From NCBI GenBank assembly GCA_963989385.1, contig OZ022500.1, positions 111,455,842 through 111,519,841 on the forward strand: a stretch of 64,000 nt of DNA. The letters run 5' to 3'. Below, one piece after another: positions 24,346 to 33,995 of the stretch (the first letter of the stretch is position 1; each line of letters begins with the position of its first letter). Position numbers and translations under genes: made by a program. The DNA comes from Ctena decussata (taxonomy: Eukaryota > Mollusca > Bivalvia > Lucinida > Lucinidae). A model generated the notes under the pieces. The model was not told the DNA's origin. It did not search any database and worked only from the letters and a program-made list of their open reading frames with translations.

Positions 24346-25621
24346 AAGCTAGTATCTCACTGGGATGCGACAACTGGCGACTAGTTTGAGACAAAGATTT
24401 GCGACAAAATCCGCGACTTTGCGACATTTTTCATATTTGGGTCTCACTGAAATGGTGATTACGACATATTTGCGAGTGTCGCACGAATGTCGCAAATATG
24501 TCCTACGATTATCTCACGAATCTTGCCCAAATTCGCCTGGAGTTCGCACACACGTCGCGCGAAAGTCACGCGACGTTCGTGAGACACTTGTGCGACGTTC
24601 GCACAATAAAATGGCGATTATTTCTCTCGTGCGACTGTGTCACGATACTCTCGCGAACGTCGGACGACTGTCGTGCGAAGGTCGAGCAACAGTCGTAAGA
24701 TGATTTTGCGAGAAAATGAGAACCTATTGACATTCCAGCAACTTTTTAATCATCAGACGTCAGAAAGATGGATATTGTGTTTTATCATAAAATATGGGGT
24801 TGTTCAGCCGGAACTCAGCAAGTACATTCTGGTGGGCATCCTTCCATGGGTACTGTTTCTCACTCTCAATGCCCAGTTTCTTTTTCTTCCTTGTTTCACC
24901 CGTCAGAGAAACCGTGGGAGCTCCCGAACTCTCGTCGTCGGAGGGAACAGGAGCTGGGACTGTTTCGGCTTCCTGTGGTGGTTGTATGGTCGGGTGCAGT
25001 GGCAGCCCTACCCCTCCCTTGCTCTTTTCTGACCTTTGCTGGCATGATGCCCATCTTGGAACTGAATGAGTGCAAACTGTTTGCGAGAAACATAATTGTC
25101 CGAGTCACGTGGGACGAAAAAAACGAAGCATTCACGACACGTTTGCGACGTTGCGAGTAATTTAAGACACTCGCACGATAGTCGTAAGATATTCGTACGA
25201 ATGTCTCACGACGTTCGCGCGAAAGTTACTCAGTTTTATTTGCTCGCAATTTAGTCGCGGAAGTGTCTTATTTATGTCGCAATTTGTTCGCAATATAGTC
25301 TTATTTATTTCGCAAATTTTTCGTGTCCACGGTCTTTGCGACTCGTCGGAAACTAAATTGCGATGGGTCCGCGACGTGTTCGCGACACCCGCAATGACTT
25401 TGCGACTATGTTGCGACTATATTGGGAGAAATTTTGTCGCATAAAAAAGTTTTACATGTAAAACTTTTTTGTGCGACAATGCGAACCGTTCGCGCCAGTT
25501 TGCGACTCACGCGAGGATATTGCGAATCCCCGCGAACGTTTCAAGACAGTTTTGAGACTCATCCGCGAATGCAATTCGCAGTCAGTCGCAAACTGTCGCA
25601 TCCCAGTGAGATAGGGGCTTT
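24346..25621. mobile_element. Harbinger-like element built of GCGAC/GTCGC words
   Basis: Left end TA|AAGCTAGTATCTCACTGGGA and right end TCCCAGTGAGATAGGGGCTT|TA form terminal inverted repeats that stay similar for about 35 bp (through GATGCGACA). TA flanks both ends. The arms (24347 to about 24720 and 25080 to 25620) are packed with GCGAC, TCGCG, GTCGC and CGCGA in both orientations, without a fixed period. The core (24730-25080) is different in composition and carries a reverse-strand MADF-like remnant. Assignment to PIF/Harbinger rests on this remnant and on the shared plan with the element at 33195; the transposase itself is absent. Confidence 0.65.
24760..25075 (-). pseudogene. MADF-like DNA-binding domain remnant
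   Basis: The reverse strand holds an open frame of about 100 codons ending at a TGA at 24760-24762. It reads a low-complexity linker (QPPQEAETVPAPVPSDDESS), a basic block (TRKKKKLGIESEKQ), then YPWKDAHQNVLAEFRLNNPI and FYDKTQ. The pattern W-x(7-9)-[LV]-x-E-[FW]-x-x-N-P-x-[FL]-Y-D-K matches the beginning of a MADF domain. Such domains are found in accessory proteins of Harbinger transposons and in host regulators. Only the first helix is present; the frame then ends where the GCGAC-rich arm begins, so the protein is truncated. I found no ATG that fits a complete gene. The domain call is by eye and moderately sure. Confidence 0.5.
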
Positions 25622-25796
25622 AGTGAATGTACCAGAATCAATAGGGCTTCCAAAAGGTAACATAAGAGCCAAACTAAACTTGTCCCACTTTTTTCCTACT
25701 ACTATGGTATCAGGATATGCAAACTTTTCTGATCATTTTCACTTGCATAAACCATACATTTGTTTGCTGCGATTCCTCTCTAAACATAAATATATT

Positions 25797-26034
25797 TGAG
25801 CCGCGACATAGGAAAACCAACAATGTGGTTGTGCGCCAAGCGCAGACTCAGATCAGCCTGGGCATCCGCCCAGTCTGCTCAGAGTCTTCGCTGTCCGCAT
25901 GGAGGTAGCTTAGACCCTTAGCTACCATTTGAGCACTTACCGAAGAGTCTGGTCCAATTTGGCAGATGCTCAGGCTGATCTGAGTCTTCGCTGGGCGCAC
26001 AACCACTTTGTTGGTTTTCTCGTGTCGCGGCTCA
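25797..26034. mobile_element. TGAGCC-ended inverted-repeat element, copy 3
   Basis: TGAGCCGCGACATAGGAAAA at the left and TTTTCTCGTGTCGCGGCTCA at the right. Internal CTCAGATCAGCCTGGGCATC and its inverse GATGCTCAGGCTGATCTGAG give a long imperfect hairpin. 238 bp, non-coding. Confidence 0.8.
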
Positions 26035-26914
26035 TTTGTCTGTGTCCCTCCAATTTGATTTTCAGATCCTTTTGCTCAGGTAGATGTCATCGGAGTGTCG
26101 TGATTAGTGCCATGAGTAACATTAGTGTTGTTGTTTTCTTTCTCTCTTTTCTTTACTTTAATCTCAAACAATTTACCATTTTTGCAGACTGCTAAGTCAT
26201 TTCACAGTGTTTTCGAGTAGTGCAATTGAGCTCTGAATTATGGGATACTTTCGACAACAGAAGAAATTGTCATATCTTATGTCTTCCTTGTCAAACAATA
26301 AAATTGATATTTGAAAGCCATAGATGACAGCAACTTTTAATATTGTGTTTATGGACTAGACCGCCATTGAATGTGTCTTGTTTCAAGCCAAATTTGTTCA
26401 AACGAATTTTTCGTTAATGAAAGAAACTGAAACTTGGCAACGTCGTGCTCTACTTTGTTGAGTGTTCACCCCGGGAGCAATATATTCACTGATGCTCTTT
26501 CCTCTTGGACAGTTCCAATAATCACATGGAAGGCGACAAACTACACTGGAAACCAAACGAACAATAAATAAATCATAAAAAATCAAAGTCTCTTTAAGAT
26601 TGGTTGTGTCTTTTACACAATGAACCGTTCCATTTTGTAGAAGCTGAAATCGAGCAGTACCACGTTTTACGAAGAAGAATAGAAGAGGTCTTATAGTTAT
26701 AAAAATACTAATGAAGATATCTAGGACGAGCGGCATCACAGACAATAGCCTGCCAGAAGAGTGTGTCAGCAATATGGTTTACGATACATATGAAACCAAC
26801 CAACAATGATCCTAAAGAACCTGAAATTATATAATCTGCACTATGGTGATATACGAAGAGACATTTAACGGCCGCCACACGGCACACCACCATCTGTAGT
26901 GAAGATTTATTAAT
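26035..26914. other. Unassigned; reverse open frame of unclear meaning
   Basis: A reverse frame of 124 codons (26772-26398) shows hydrophobic and cysteine-containing stretches but no family motif. It ends between two transposable elements. I do not call it a gene. Confidence 0.3.
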
Positions 26915-27152
26915 TGAGCCGCGACACGACAAAACCAACAAAGTGGTTGTGCGCCCAGCGCAGACTCAGGTCAGCCTGGACATCCGCCCAGTCTGATCAG
27001 AGTCTTCGCTGTCCGCATGAAGGCAGCTTTGACCCTTAGCTACCCTTAAAGCGCTTAGCGAAGAATCTGGTCAGACTGGGAAAATACCCAGGCTGATCTG
27101 AGTCTTCGCTGGGCGCACAACCACTTTGTTGGTTTTCTCGTGTCGCGGCTCA
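26915..27152. mobile_element. TGAGCC-ended inverted-repeat element, copy 4
   Basis: TGAGCCGCGACACGACAAAA at the left and TTTTCTCGTGTCGCGGCTCA at the right, with adjacent AATT on the left and ATT on the right. Very similar to copy 3 (1.1 kb away), including the central TAGCTACC block. Confidence 0.85.
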
Positions 27153-28398
27153 ATTCTGAAGGATCCCCTGTATTTGGAACGCCTGCACGTCCTTCTTGTT
27201 TCTGCAATGAACCCCTTTCTCTCTTTAATTTAACTTTTTACACTCCTGTTGGCTGAATGACAATGTTTGATTTTTCAGATTTTTTTTTTTTTGCAACTAC
27301 GAAAAGATTTACGATGCTTTATTCGCTCTGTATAGATACCAGATAGTCAGACTCTTTAAAATTCAACATCTTCAGTGCGCATCCGACAGAGTCCATCTAT
27401 TTTAATAATGTCGATAGAATTCACTGTCAATATTCCACGTCATATTTCTATTACTGTCAATATACATCGTATATTTTCCTTGAATTGTCATATCAATTTA
27501 CCTTCTATGTTTCTGATATATACAAGCTGTCCATATAAATCGATTTAGCTTAAGTTTAGTGGAAACCGCAACCAGCAGAATGGCGAAAAAATATATCAGG
27601 GTTGTTTATTTGAAATGTTCTTTAGAATACGAATATTGTTTGCACGCAGACAAATACTCACAAATTTGTGCTTTTCAGTTTATCACGTCCACAGACACAG
27701 TCGAACCGAGTCTGTCATCTAGAAACTTAAGATGCCCCTTTGTCAAAGACAAATGCATATCGTTAACACTCATTACATCTCATCTTCAATATTTTTTTCC
27801 GGCATTGTCTTGGACTGTCAAATAAAAGTATTTCTGATAGTCCCTGGTGTCTCAGCTTTCTCTGTTCATGTATATAGTACATTTAACCTGGTTGGTTCAT
27901 TAAGTTAGTAATAGTCCTTCTGATAGTTCCCGATGCCAAAGCTTTCTCTGTACACACATTGTATATATAGTAACTATATATAACTGGTTCATTAATCCCA
28001 TTTTACATCCACAAACGCTCGTTTTGATCTCGGTTTGCCAGTTCACCATCGTCAGCAATATCTGTGAATTTCCCCGTACCGCATTACTCAGCTACTATAA
28101 AGTTAAGATGTTGCAAATACAGTACATGAATAGAGGAAACTGAGGGTAAGAATTTCTAAGCAGAGCCTGGTCGAAGGTAAAAAATTATGGCTGAAGATAT
28201 CCAAGATAGGCCAAATGACAAAGCACAAATCAATAAAGAAATCCAGGGAAGATATTCACGAACATGCAACAAAGCATCTTTGATATAACAGACACATTAA
28301 GTCTAGCTACAATAGACATTCTGGCTTTTGTGGAGAAAAAATTCTTGTTATGAAGAAGATATTTTGTTTCACAAAAATTTTCTTCACAACAAGGATCT
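27153..28398. other. Mostly unassigned; weak 82-bp duplication
   Basis: TGATAGTCCCTGGTGTCTCA, GCTTTCTCTG, GTATATAGTA, CTGGTT and GTTCATTAA recur in order at about 27833-27910 and 27918-28000, a diverged tandem pair. An 88-codon frame at 27559-27825 has no motif. Confidence 0.4.
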
Positions 28399-28479
28399 TT
28401 CTCAATGTGTGCATAAACTTGATTTAAGTCCGCAGTAGCCATACTACTGATCGTTCCAAAGAGGGTTTTCGGTTTTATT

Positions 28480-28735
28480 TCACAGTTTATTCCTCACAAG
28501 CCTTTCAACGTTTCGGCTAATGAAAGTCTTTTTCAAGAAGTTTTTTTCCCTTTCAATACTACATTGCTTGATTGTTGCTACAGCAACAATCAAGCAATGA
28601 AGTATTGAAAGGAAAAAAAACTTCTTGTGCAGCAAAAATCAAGCAATGTAGTATTGAAGGAAAAAACTTCTTGAAAAAGGCTTTCATTAGCCGAAACGTT
28701 GAAAGGCTTGTGAGGAACAAACTGTGAAAATAAAT
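28480..28735. repeat. Foldback inside the duplication, copy 1
   Basis: CAGTTTATTCCTCACAAGCC, TTTCAACGTTTCGGCTAATG and CTTTTTCAAGAAG at the left are mirrored by CTTCTTGAAAAAGGCTTTCA, TTAGCCGAAACGTTGAAAGG and CTTGTGAGGAACAAACTG at the right. The inner part contains a second palindrome (GATTGTTGCTACAGCAACAATC). The same structure is at 31061-31316. No coding function is visible. Confidence 0.85.
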
Positions 28736-29083
28736 ATGAAACTAAGATTGTGCGATTATAAGGTTTTATTTCAGTTGCTCTTTGTTAGATAGAGTGTATC
28801 TTTTTGTTGCATGCTGTTCGTTTTTTTTTTCCTTGGTTTTTTTTTTCTTTTTCTGTGTTTTATATAATTCTGCTTCTTTCAGTGTCGTGGGTGGGTCATG
28901 CTTTGTGAACGTTATCTCATCAATAGTTCTTTTCAAAACAAACCTAGAGCGTTTTGTGCAACCTGAGTTTCCTAAGCATTTTCAAGTTTAACGTGATGCA
29001 CGGTTTCATGTTTTTCTTATATTGCTGCTCATGATGAGACTCCATACATCCAGAGCTCCCTTTTTCTTTCTTGCTTAGATTCT

Positions 29084-29584
29084 TTGGTTCAAAGGGATTT
29101 TTTTCTTAACTTCTTAACTTATTTATGCCTTTGGAAAAAATGTTCTGCGTTTTCAGTCCACGAAAGTGATCAAATTTCTAAATGGTTCCGGAGAACTTTT
29201 GGGTTCCAGACGCATCTTGTGCTACTTATTAACATGAGTGTCATGCATATATTGTGCTGGAATCTTGTCAAATTTGATAAGGATTTACAATGCAACTGCT
29301 TGTTTTGTGTATATTCTCTTCTTTGTTACCAACAAAGAATAATTTGCCATATTTCGCACCGAAGTGGCAAAAGTCAGACACCGTACAAAGCTGAAAGGAA
29401 TTGTTTCAGCTTTACATTAATAATGGTTGTCTTTCGTGTGGATATAGACACTGGAAAGCCATCAATATCAGAAATTTTTCTTGGAGCGGACGGGAAATGG
29501 CATTACAATTTTATTGAAAGGCAAAACTGTCAATTAAGTTTTCCGAACGTATTCATCAGTGGACTAACTATTTGTCATTATTAG
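29084..29584 (+). CDS. Unrecognised open frame, copy 1 of a duplicated pair
   Basis: The frame is open for 166 codons but its first codon is TTG; the first in-frame ATG is at residue 51, leaving about 116 codons. I see one hydrophobic run near residues 44-57 (THLVLLINMSVMHI) and a cysteine-rich stretch (CNCLFCVYSLLC) near 90-100, but no known domain. The copy at 31667-32167 differs at only a few residues (for example F/S near residue 132, and the last residues). With so recent a duplication, preserved openness says little about selection. It could be an exon of an unknown gene or chance. Function unknown. Confidence 0.2.
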   Translation: MVQRDFFLNFLTYLCLWKKCSAFSVHESDQISKWFRRTFGFQTHLVLLINMSVMHILCWNLVKFDKDLQCNCLFCVYSLLCYQQRIICHISHRSGKSQTPYKAERNCFSFTLIMVVFRVDIDTGKPSISEIFLGADGKWHYNFIERQNCQLSFPNVFISGLTICHY

Positions 29585-29693
29585 CACTGCTTTGTCACAA
29601 TGAATTTAAGAGGTATGGCTTTGGCGGATATTGTTTTTACGATGTCTGAGGAATGAAGCAGTTATCAGGAAAGCGAGTAAATGCGTCTTCTTA

Positions 29694-30847
29694 TGTGGCT
29701 GTCACACATTGACGTATAGCATCAGCGTATGCCGACGTATGAGAAATTTAGTAAACACGCTGGTGTACGTTGAATAAGTTAGGGGTACGTTATGAACAAG
29801 TTACGAGTACGCTCAAATACGTTGGTACAAGTTGTTGTACGTCGAATGCGGCCCAAAATTTTGTGCATGCATAAAATTTTCAACGTACGCCGACGTATTG
29901 TTTATAAGTTAGTCATAAGTTTGGTGTACGCAACAGGTAAGTTATGCGTACGTTCATGCACGTAACTTATAAGTTAATCATACGTTGACATACGTCGGCA
30001 GCCAGCAGGTCCATTGTGGAGCGTACGCGTAACTTATTTCTAACTTATAGGTAACTTACCTGTAACTTATACCGAGCGTATCCAGAACGTATCCAACCTA
30101 TGCCTGACGACCTTAGAACGTATTCAACGTATCACGAACGCACTGAGCGTATTTAGGTAACATATCCGCCAGCGACCAGGGCTTCAGCTATATATATTGG
30201 ATACAGATCAGCAATTCATCACTTTTAAATAAGGAATCTTCTTGGACCGCTTCTGCTTGTCGTTTTGGGGCTTGAGAGGGGGTTAATACTTCAGAAGCCA
30301 CCACAGCTGCTGCAGATGCCGCCACGGATACCACTAAAGAGGCATTGGAGTCTGTGCGAGAGGGAGGTTGGCTACCATCGTAGGCACGGCAGTCGGGTGA
30401 TGATTGGGACGACGGTAGGCATGCAGGTGGTCAGCTACTACCTGCAAAGTTCTAGAATTTTCGTTCTTTAGACATGTCCATCGATCAACGTCCACTACAA
30501 TAAGAAGTGTTGTTGAGAGCCGTCGCTTTACATCTGATCGTCGAAGCACGCTCCAATACGCTATACATAAGGTCGGCGTAAGTTAGACTAACGTTGTGCA
30601 TGCGTTCGGCATAAGACGAGAACGCTACAGATACGCTGGGAACACGCTGTTATACGCTTGTATAAGTTATGTATACGCTAGGGATAAGTTGTGAATAAGT
30701 TATTTATACGTTTCAGTACGCTATGTGTGCGTTCCAAAACCGGCTGCTGTTTGATGTTTTAATTTATCTCCAGCGTATGCCAGCGTATTGGATAAATTTT
30801 TCATACGTTGGCATACGTTGTCTGAAACGTTGTAGTGTGACAGGGCC
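29694..30847. mobile_element. Harbinger-like element built of CGTA and TAAGTTA words
   Basis: Left end TTA|TGTGGCTGTCACAC and right end GTGTGACAGGGCC|TTA; the TIR core is CTGTCACAC. The tandem sister copy at about 32265-32278 (GCGTCTTCTAAAGGACAT) is the empty site, which fixes both borders. The arms are dense in ACGTAC, CGTATG, TAAGTTA and TAACTTA in both orientations. The core at about 30180-30550 lacks these words and has a reverse-strand open stretch (SLVVSVAASAAAVVASEVLT, then PSQAPKRQAEAVQEDSLF) that resembles a low-complexity linker. The TTA flank and GGCCCTGTCACAC-like end fit PIF/Harbinger; no transposase is present. Confidence 0.75.
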
Positions 30848-30979
30848 TTAAAGGACATATTAAGACGTTTGAACATAATGGCTTAGTGGCTTTAAGCTAT
30901 AAAAGGTAAAATAAGCGGGTTGATATTTTCTTTGAGGTTTAATGGTAGGATGAGTCTGGCTAAGGGGAGAAGTACCTAA

Positions 30980-32406
30980 TTCTCAATGTGTGCATAAACT
31001 TGATTTAAGTCCGCAGTAGCCATACTACTGATCGTTCCAAAGAGGGTTTTCGGTTTTATTTCACAGTTTATTCCTCACAAGCCTTTCAACGTTTCGGCTA
31101 ATGAAAGTCTTTTTCAAGAAGTTTTTTTTTCCCTTTCAATACTACATTGCTTGATTGTTGCTGCAGCAACAATCAAGCAATGAAGTATTGAAAGGAAAAA
31201 AAAACTTCTTGTGCAGCAAAAATCAAGCAATGTAGTATTGAAGGAAAAAACTTCTTGAAAAAGGCTTTCATTAGCCGAAACGTTGAAAGGCTTGTGAGGA
31301 ACAAACTGTGAAAATAAATATGAAACAAAGATTGTGCGATTATAAGGTTTTATTTCAGTTGCTCTTTGTTAGATAGAGTGTATCTTTTTGTTGCATGCTG
31401 TTCGTTTTTTTTTCCTTGGTTTTTTTTTTCTTTTTCTGTGTTTTATATAATTCTGCTTCTTTCAGTGTCGTGGGTGGGTCATGCTTTGTGAACGTTATCT
31501 CATCAATAGTTCTTTTCAAAACAAACCTAGAGCGTTTTGTGCAACCTGAGTTTCCTAAGCATTTTCAAGTTTAACGTGATGCACGGTTTCATGTTTTTCT
31601 TATATTGCTGCTCATGATGAGACTCCATACATCCAGAGCTCCCTTTTTCTTTCTTGCTTAGATTCTTTGGTTCAAAGGGATTTTTTTCTTAACTTCTTAA
31701 CTTATTTATGCCTTTGGAAAAAATGTTCTGCGTTTTCAGTCCACGAAAGTGATCAAATTTCTAAATGGTTCCGGAGAACTTTTGGGTTCCAGACGCATCT
31801 TGTGCTACTTATTAACATGAGTGTCATGCATATATTGTGCTGGAATCTTGTCAAATTTGATAAGGATTTACAATGCAACTGCTTGTTTTGTGTATATTCT
31901 CTTCTTTGTTACCAACAAAGAATAATTTGCCATATTTCGCACCGAAGTGGCAAAAGTCAGACACCGTACAAAGCTGAAAGGAATTGTTTCAGCTTTACAT
32001 TAATAATGGTTGTCTTTCGTGTGGATATAGACACTGGAAAGCCATCAATATCAGAAATTTCCCTTGGAGCGGACGGGAAATGGCATTACAATTTTATTGA
32101 AAGGCAAAACTGTCAATTAAGTTTTCCGAACGTATTCATCAGTGGACTAACTATTTATCATTGTTAGCACTGCTTTGTCACAATGAATTTAAGAGGTATG
32201 GCTTTGGCGGATATTGTTTTTACGATGTCTGAGGAATGAAGCAGTTATCAGGAAAGCGAGTAAATGCGTCTTCTAAAGGACATATTAAGACGTTTGAACA
32301 TAATGCCTTAGTGGCTTTAAGCTATAAAAGGTAAAATAAGCGGGTTGATATTTTCTTTGAGGTTTAATGGTAGGATGAGTCTGGCTAAGGGGAGAAGTAC
32401 CTAATT
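30980..32406 (+). repeat. Tandem segmental duplication, copy 2 (empty site)
   Basis: Direct copy of 28399-30979 without the 1154-bp insertion. It includes the foldback (31061-31316), the duplicated open frame and the same ending GGGGAGAAGTACCTAATT. Sequence after 32406 is unique. Confidence 0.95.
31667..32167 (+). CDS. Unrecognised open frame, copy 2 of a duplicated pair
   Basis: Sister of 29084-29584, 166 codons beginning at TTG and with the first in-frame ATG at residue 51. It ends LTIYHC where copy 1 ends LTICHY. No domain is recognised and there is no obvious splice context. Whether it is coding at all is unproven. Confidence 0.2.
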   Translation: MVQRDFFLNFLTYLCLWKKCSAFSVHESDQISKWFRRTFGFQTHLVLLINMSVMHILCWNLVKFDKDLQCNCLFCVYSLLCYQQRIICHISHRSGKSQTPYKAERNCFSFTLIMVVFRVDIDTGKPSISEISLGADGKWHYNFIERQNCQLSFPNVFISGLTIYHC

Positions 32407-33191
32407 GCAGCGGAAACTCTGATCAGAGTCTTCACTCGTTTGATCTATTGATCCCGAGGAGGTATAGAGGAAAGTGAAAACACGGCTAAAGCCAGATTCT
32501 CCGGCTGGGTATTTTCAGAGAGAGGCGACCAGAGAAATCAGTCACTGTATGTTTGAGAAGGCACAGCCCCACTGAAAGCAAAGTCCGTGTCATATAACAG
32601 CTGTACTGATGATGCTAGCATTGTATTTTCTAATCAGTGGCAAAGTGACTTGTCAGCAGTGCTTTCTCCTAACTTAAACTCTTAATTATCAATATCTTAC
32701 TGGACAGAAAGAAACCATGCAAGAGTAGTTTGAAAACCATGAAGGATATGTTATTGTAGGGGAAAGTCTAGTCACAAGATGACATCGATGAACTGACAGA
32801 TGTTCAACAGGAAGAAAAGAAATAACATGATGTTTTTGGATGTGTTCTGTTGTGATGTCTCAGGCTCATTACTTACTTTCTTGGGCGGACTTTGCTTTGC
32901 ACCTGTGATCTGTATTTCTTACTATTCCATAACTTTTTGTTTTGATGTCATCCACTTATGAGAACTTGAGATCAGTATCTGGAAGTGAACAACCCAAGTG
33001 ACATTCAATGATCTCAAAATTCAAATACTTTGAACGCCCTGTTTGCGTTAATCAGATGCACTGTCTTTCCTATATTGCACAGATGAGAGTCAAGTGTATT
33101 ACGAGGCTGACACCAATGTACGAGAAGAATGACAAAAGCTTCACGTTCGGAGTAAAACCGAAACTGACGCGTCCTTTGTGTCGTTTGCATC
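32407..33191. other. Unassigned stretch before the Harbinger-like element
   Basis: Contains TTACTTACTTTCTTGGGCGG and TTGATGTCATCCACTTATG at about 32862-32960, words also seen near 3800-3860 and 36060-36125, so part is probably the unclassified repeat. The 98-codon frame starting at 33008 runs into the element's terminal repeat. Confidence 0.4.
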
Positions 33192-33492
33192 TTAAGCCGT
33201 GTTCATGTGCACTTTTTGCACCCGGGTGCAAATCTACACCCAGGTGCGAATTTGCGCCCGGGGGCAAATTTGCACCCCCTTGTGTAGCGTTCATATGCCA
33301 ATAAATTGTGTCCATACGTACCTGGATTTGACATTAAACTTAACATAAGCTACCCAGTTTTGAGGAGAAATTCCCTGTGTTAAGATGTTTAGAATAGAGC
33401 AGAGAAAATGCCATTGAGAGAAACCACGTAGTCAAGAGTAGTGGACGACTATAGTGCTTGGGTCCGTTGGGACTTACATTGTTGATCAGTAG

Positions 33493-33702
33493 CGGAACGA
33501 TTTCCGCATGTCAAAGGCCTCTTTTGACAACCTGTGTGACAAACTGCGCAGGCAGCTCCAACGGGGTGCGCGGGTACTCGTAGTTCTTTCAGTTAAGGTG
33601 CAAGTGGCAGTAACTCTATATAATTTAGCTGGGACTTGAGAGTATAGGACGATAGGGAACCTTTTCGGGATTGCCAAGTCCACTGTGCGAGTATGTGAAA
33701 TG
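33493..33702 (+). pseudogene. Harbinger (HARBI1-like, DDE_Tnp_4) transposase N-terminal fragment
   Basis: The frame reads RNDFRMSKASFDNLCDKL, RRQLQRGARVLVVLSVKVQV and AVTLYNLAGT. A TGA then interrupts at 33637-33639, and the frame resumes as EYRTIGNLFGIAKSTVRVCE. This follows the order known for Harbinger transposases upstream of the catalytic core: N-F-R-M-s-k-x-[ST]-F-x-x-L-c, then V-A-[IV]-x-L-[WY]-x-L-A, then Y-R-x-[IV]-x-x-L-F-G-[IV]-x-[KR]-S-T-V. The region between two such helices forms the helix-turn-helix that precedes the DDE nuclease. The DDE part is entirely missing: after VCEM the sequence changes and soon meets the minus-strand partner. With a stop and a deletion the copy is dead. 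Confidence 0.8.
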
Positions 33703-33739
33703 GGTTTGCTCGGCAATCGTGGACGAGCTATTCTCAGCC

Positions 33740-33995
33740 TACGAGCGTTAAGTTTCCGGAGGGAAATGAGCCTCTTCCACCTTATTTTCAGGTTGTCACG
33801 AGCTGTTCGGTAATTTGTTTTAAGAGTTTTCATCCTCTGTTTACACTGTGTATCAGATAGTTCGAAGCCCCTCTCTTTCATTAACTTGCGAATATTCTTA
33901 TAAACTACTGTATCGGTCATTCGTTTTGCGCCGTAACATCGCTCCAGATGTCCAACATGGCATCTGTTGTCTCGAGGTCCCAGCCGCTTCTACAT
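33740..33995 (-). pseudogene. Myb/SANT-like DNA-binding domain fragment (Harbinger accessory protein)
   Basis: On the minus strand the frame reads CRSGWDLETTDAMLDIWSDV and TAQNE. After a one-base frameshift near 33920 it continues DTVVYKNIRKLMKERGFELS, DTQCKQRMKTLKTNYRTARD and NLKIRWK. The spacing W-x(10-14)-W, then Y-x-x-I-x-x-x-M-x-x-[RK]-G-[FY], then T-x-x-Q-C-x-x-[RK]-x-K-x-L-K-x-x-Y-[RK] is that of the trihelix-type Myb/SANT-like domain. In Harbinger transposons this second protein binds DNA and helps bring the transposase to the ends. The part beyond about 33710 is antisense to the transposase and not real. Dead because of the frameshift and loss of the C-terminal half. Confidence 0.75.

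Larger units (their letters stand above)
28399..30979 (+). repeat. Tandem segmental duplication, copy 1 (with insertion)
   Basis: TTCTCAATGTGTGCATAAAC through AGGGGAGAAGTACCTAAT repeats directly as copy 2 (30980-32406). The two differ by a few substitutions and small T-run changes, plus a 1154-bp insertion present only here (29694-30847). Junctions abut without spacer, so this is a true tandem duplication. The length difference between copies (about 1154) is explained by the insertion alone. Confidence 0.95.

Noticed and set aside
28480..28735. Hammerhead ribozyme (because of GCCGAAACGTT)
   Set aside because: The required CTGATGA core is absent in the correct position; the site is explained by the long inverted repeat.
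28399..32406. Pair of LTRs of a retrovirus-like element
   Set aside because: The copies abut directly and the sequence between repeats is only the 1154-bp inverted-repeat element. There is no gag or pol, primer-binding site or TG...CA ends.
33486..33920. The whole 144-codon minus-strand frame as one protein
   Set aside because: Only the first third reads as a Myb/SANT-like domain; the rest is antisense to the readable transposase fragment.
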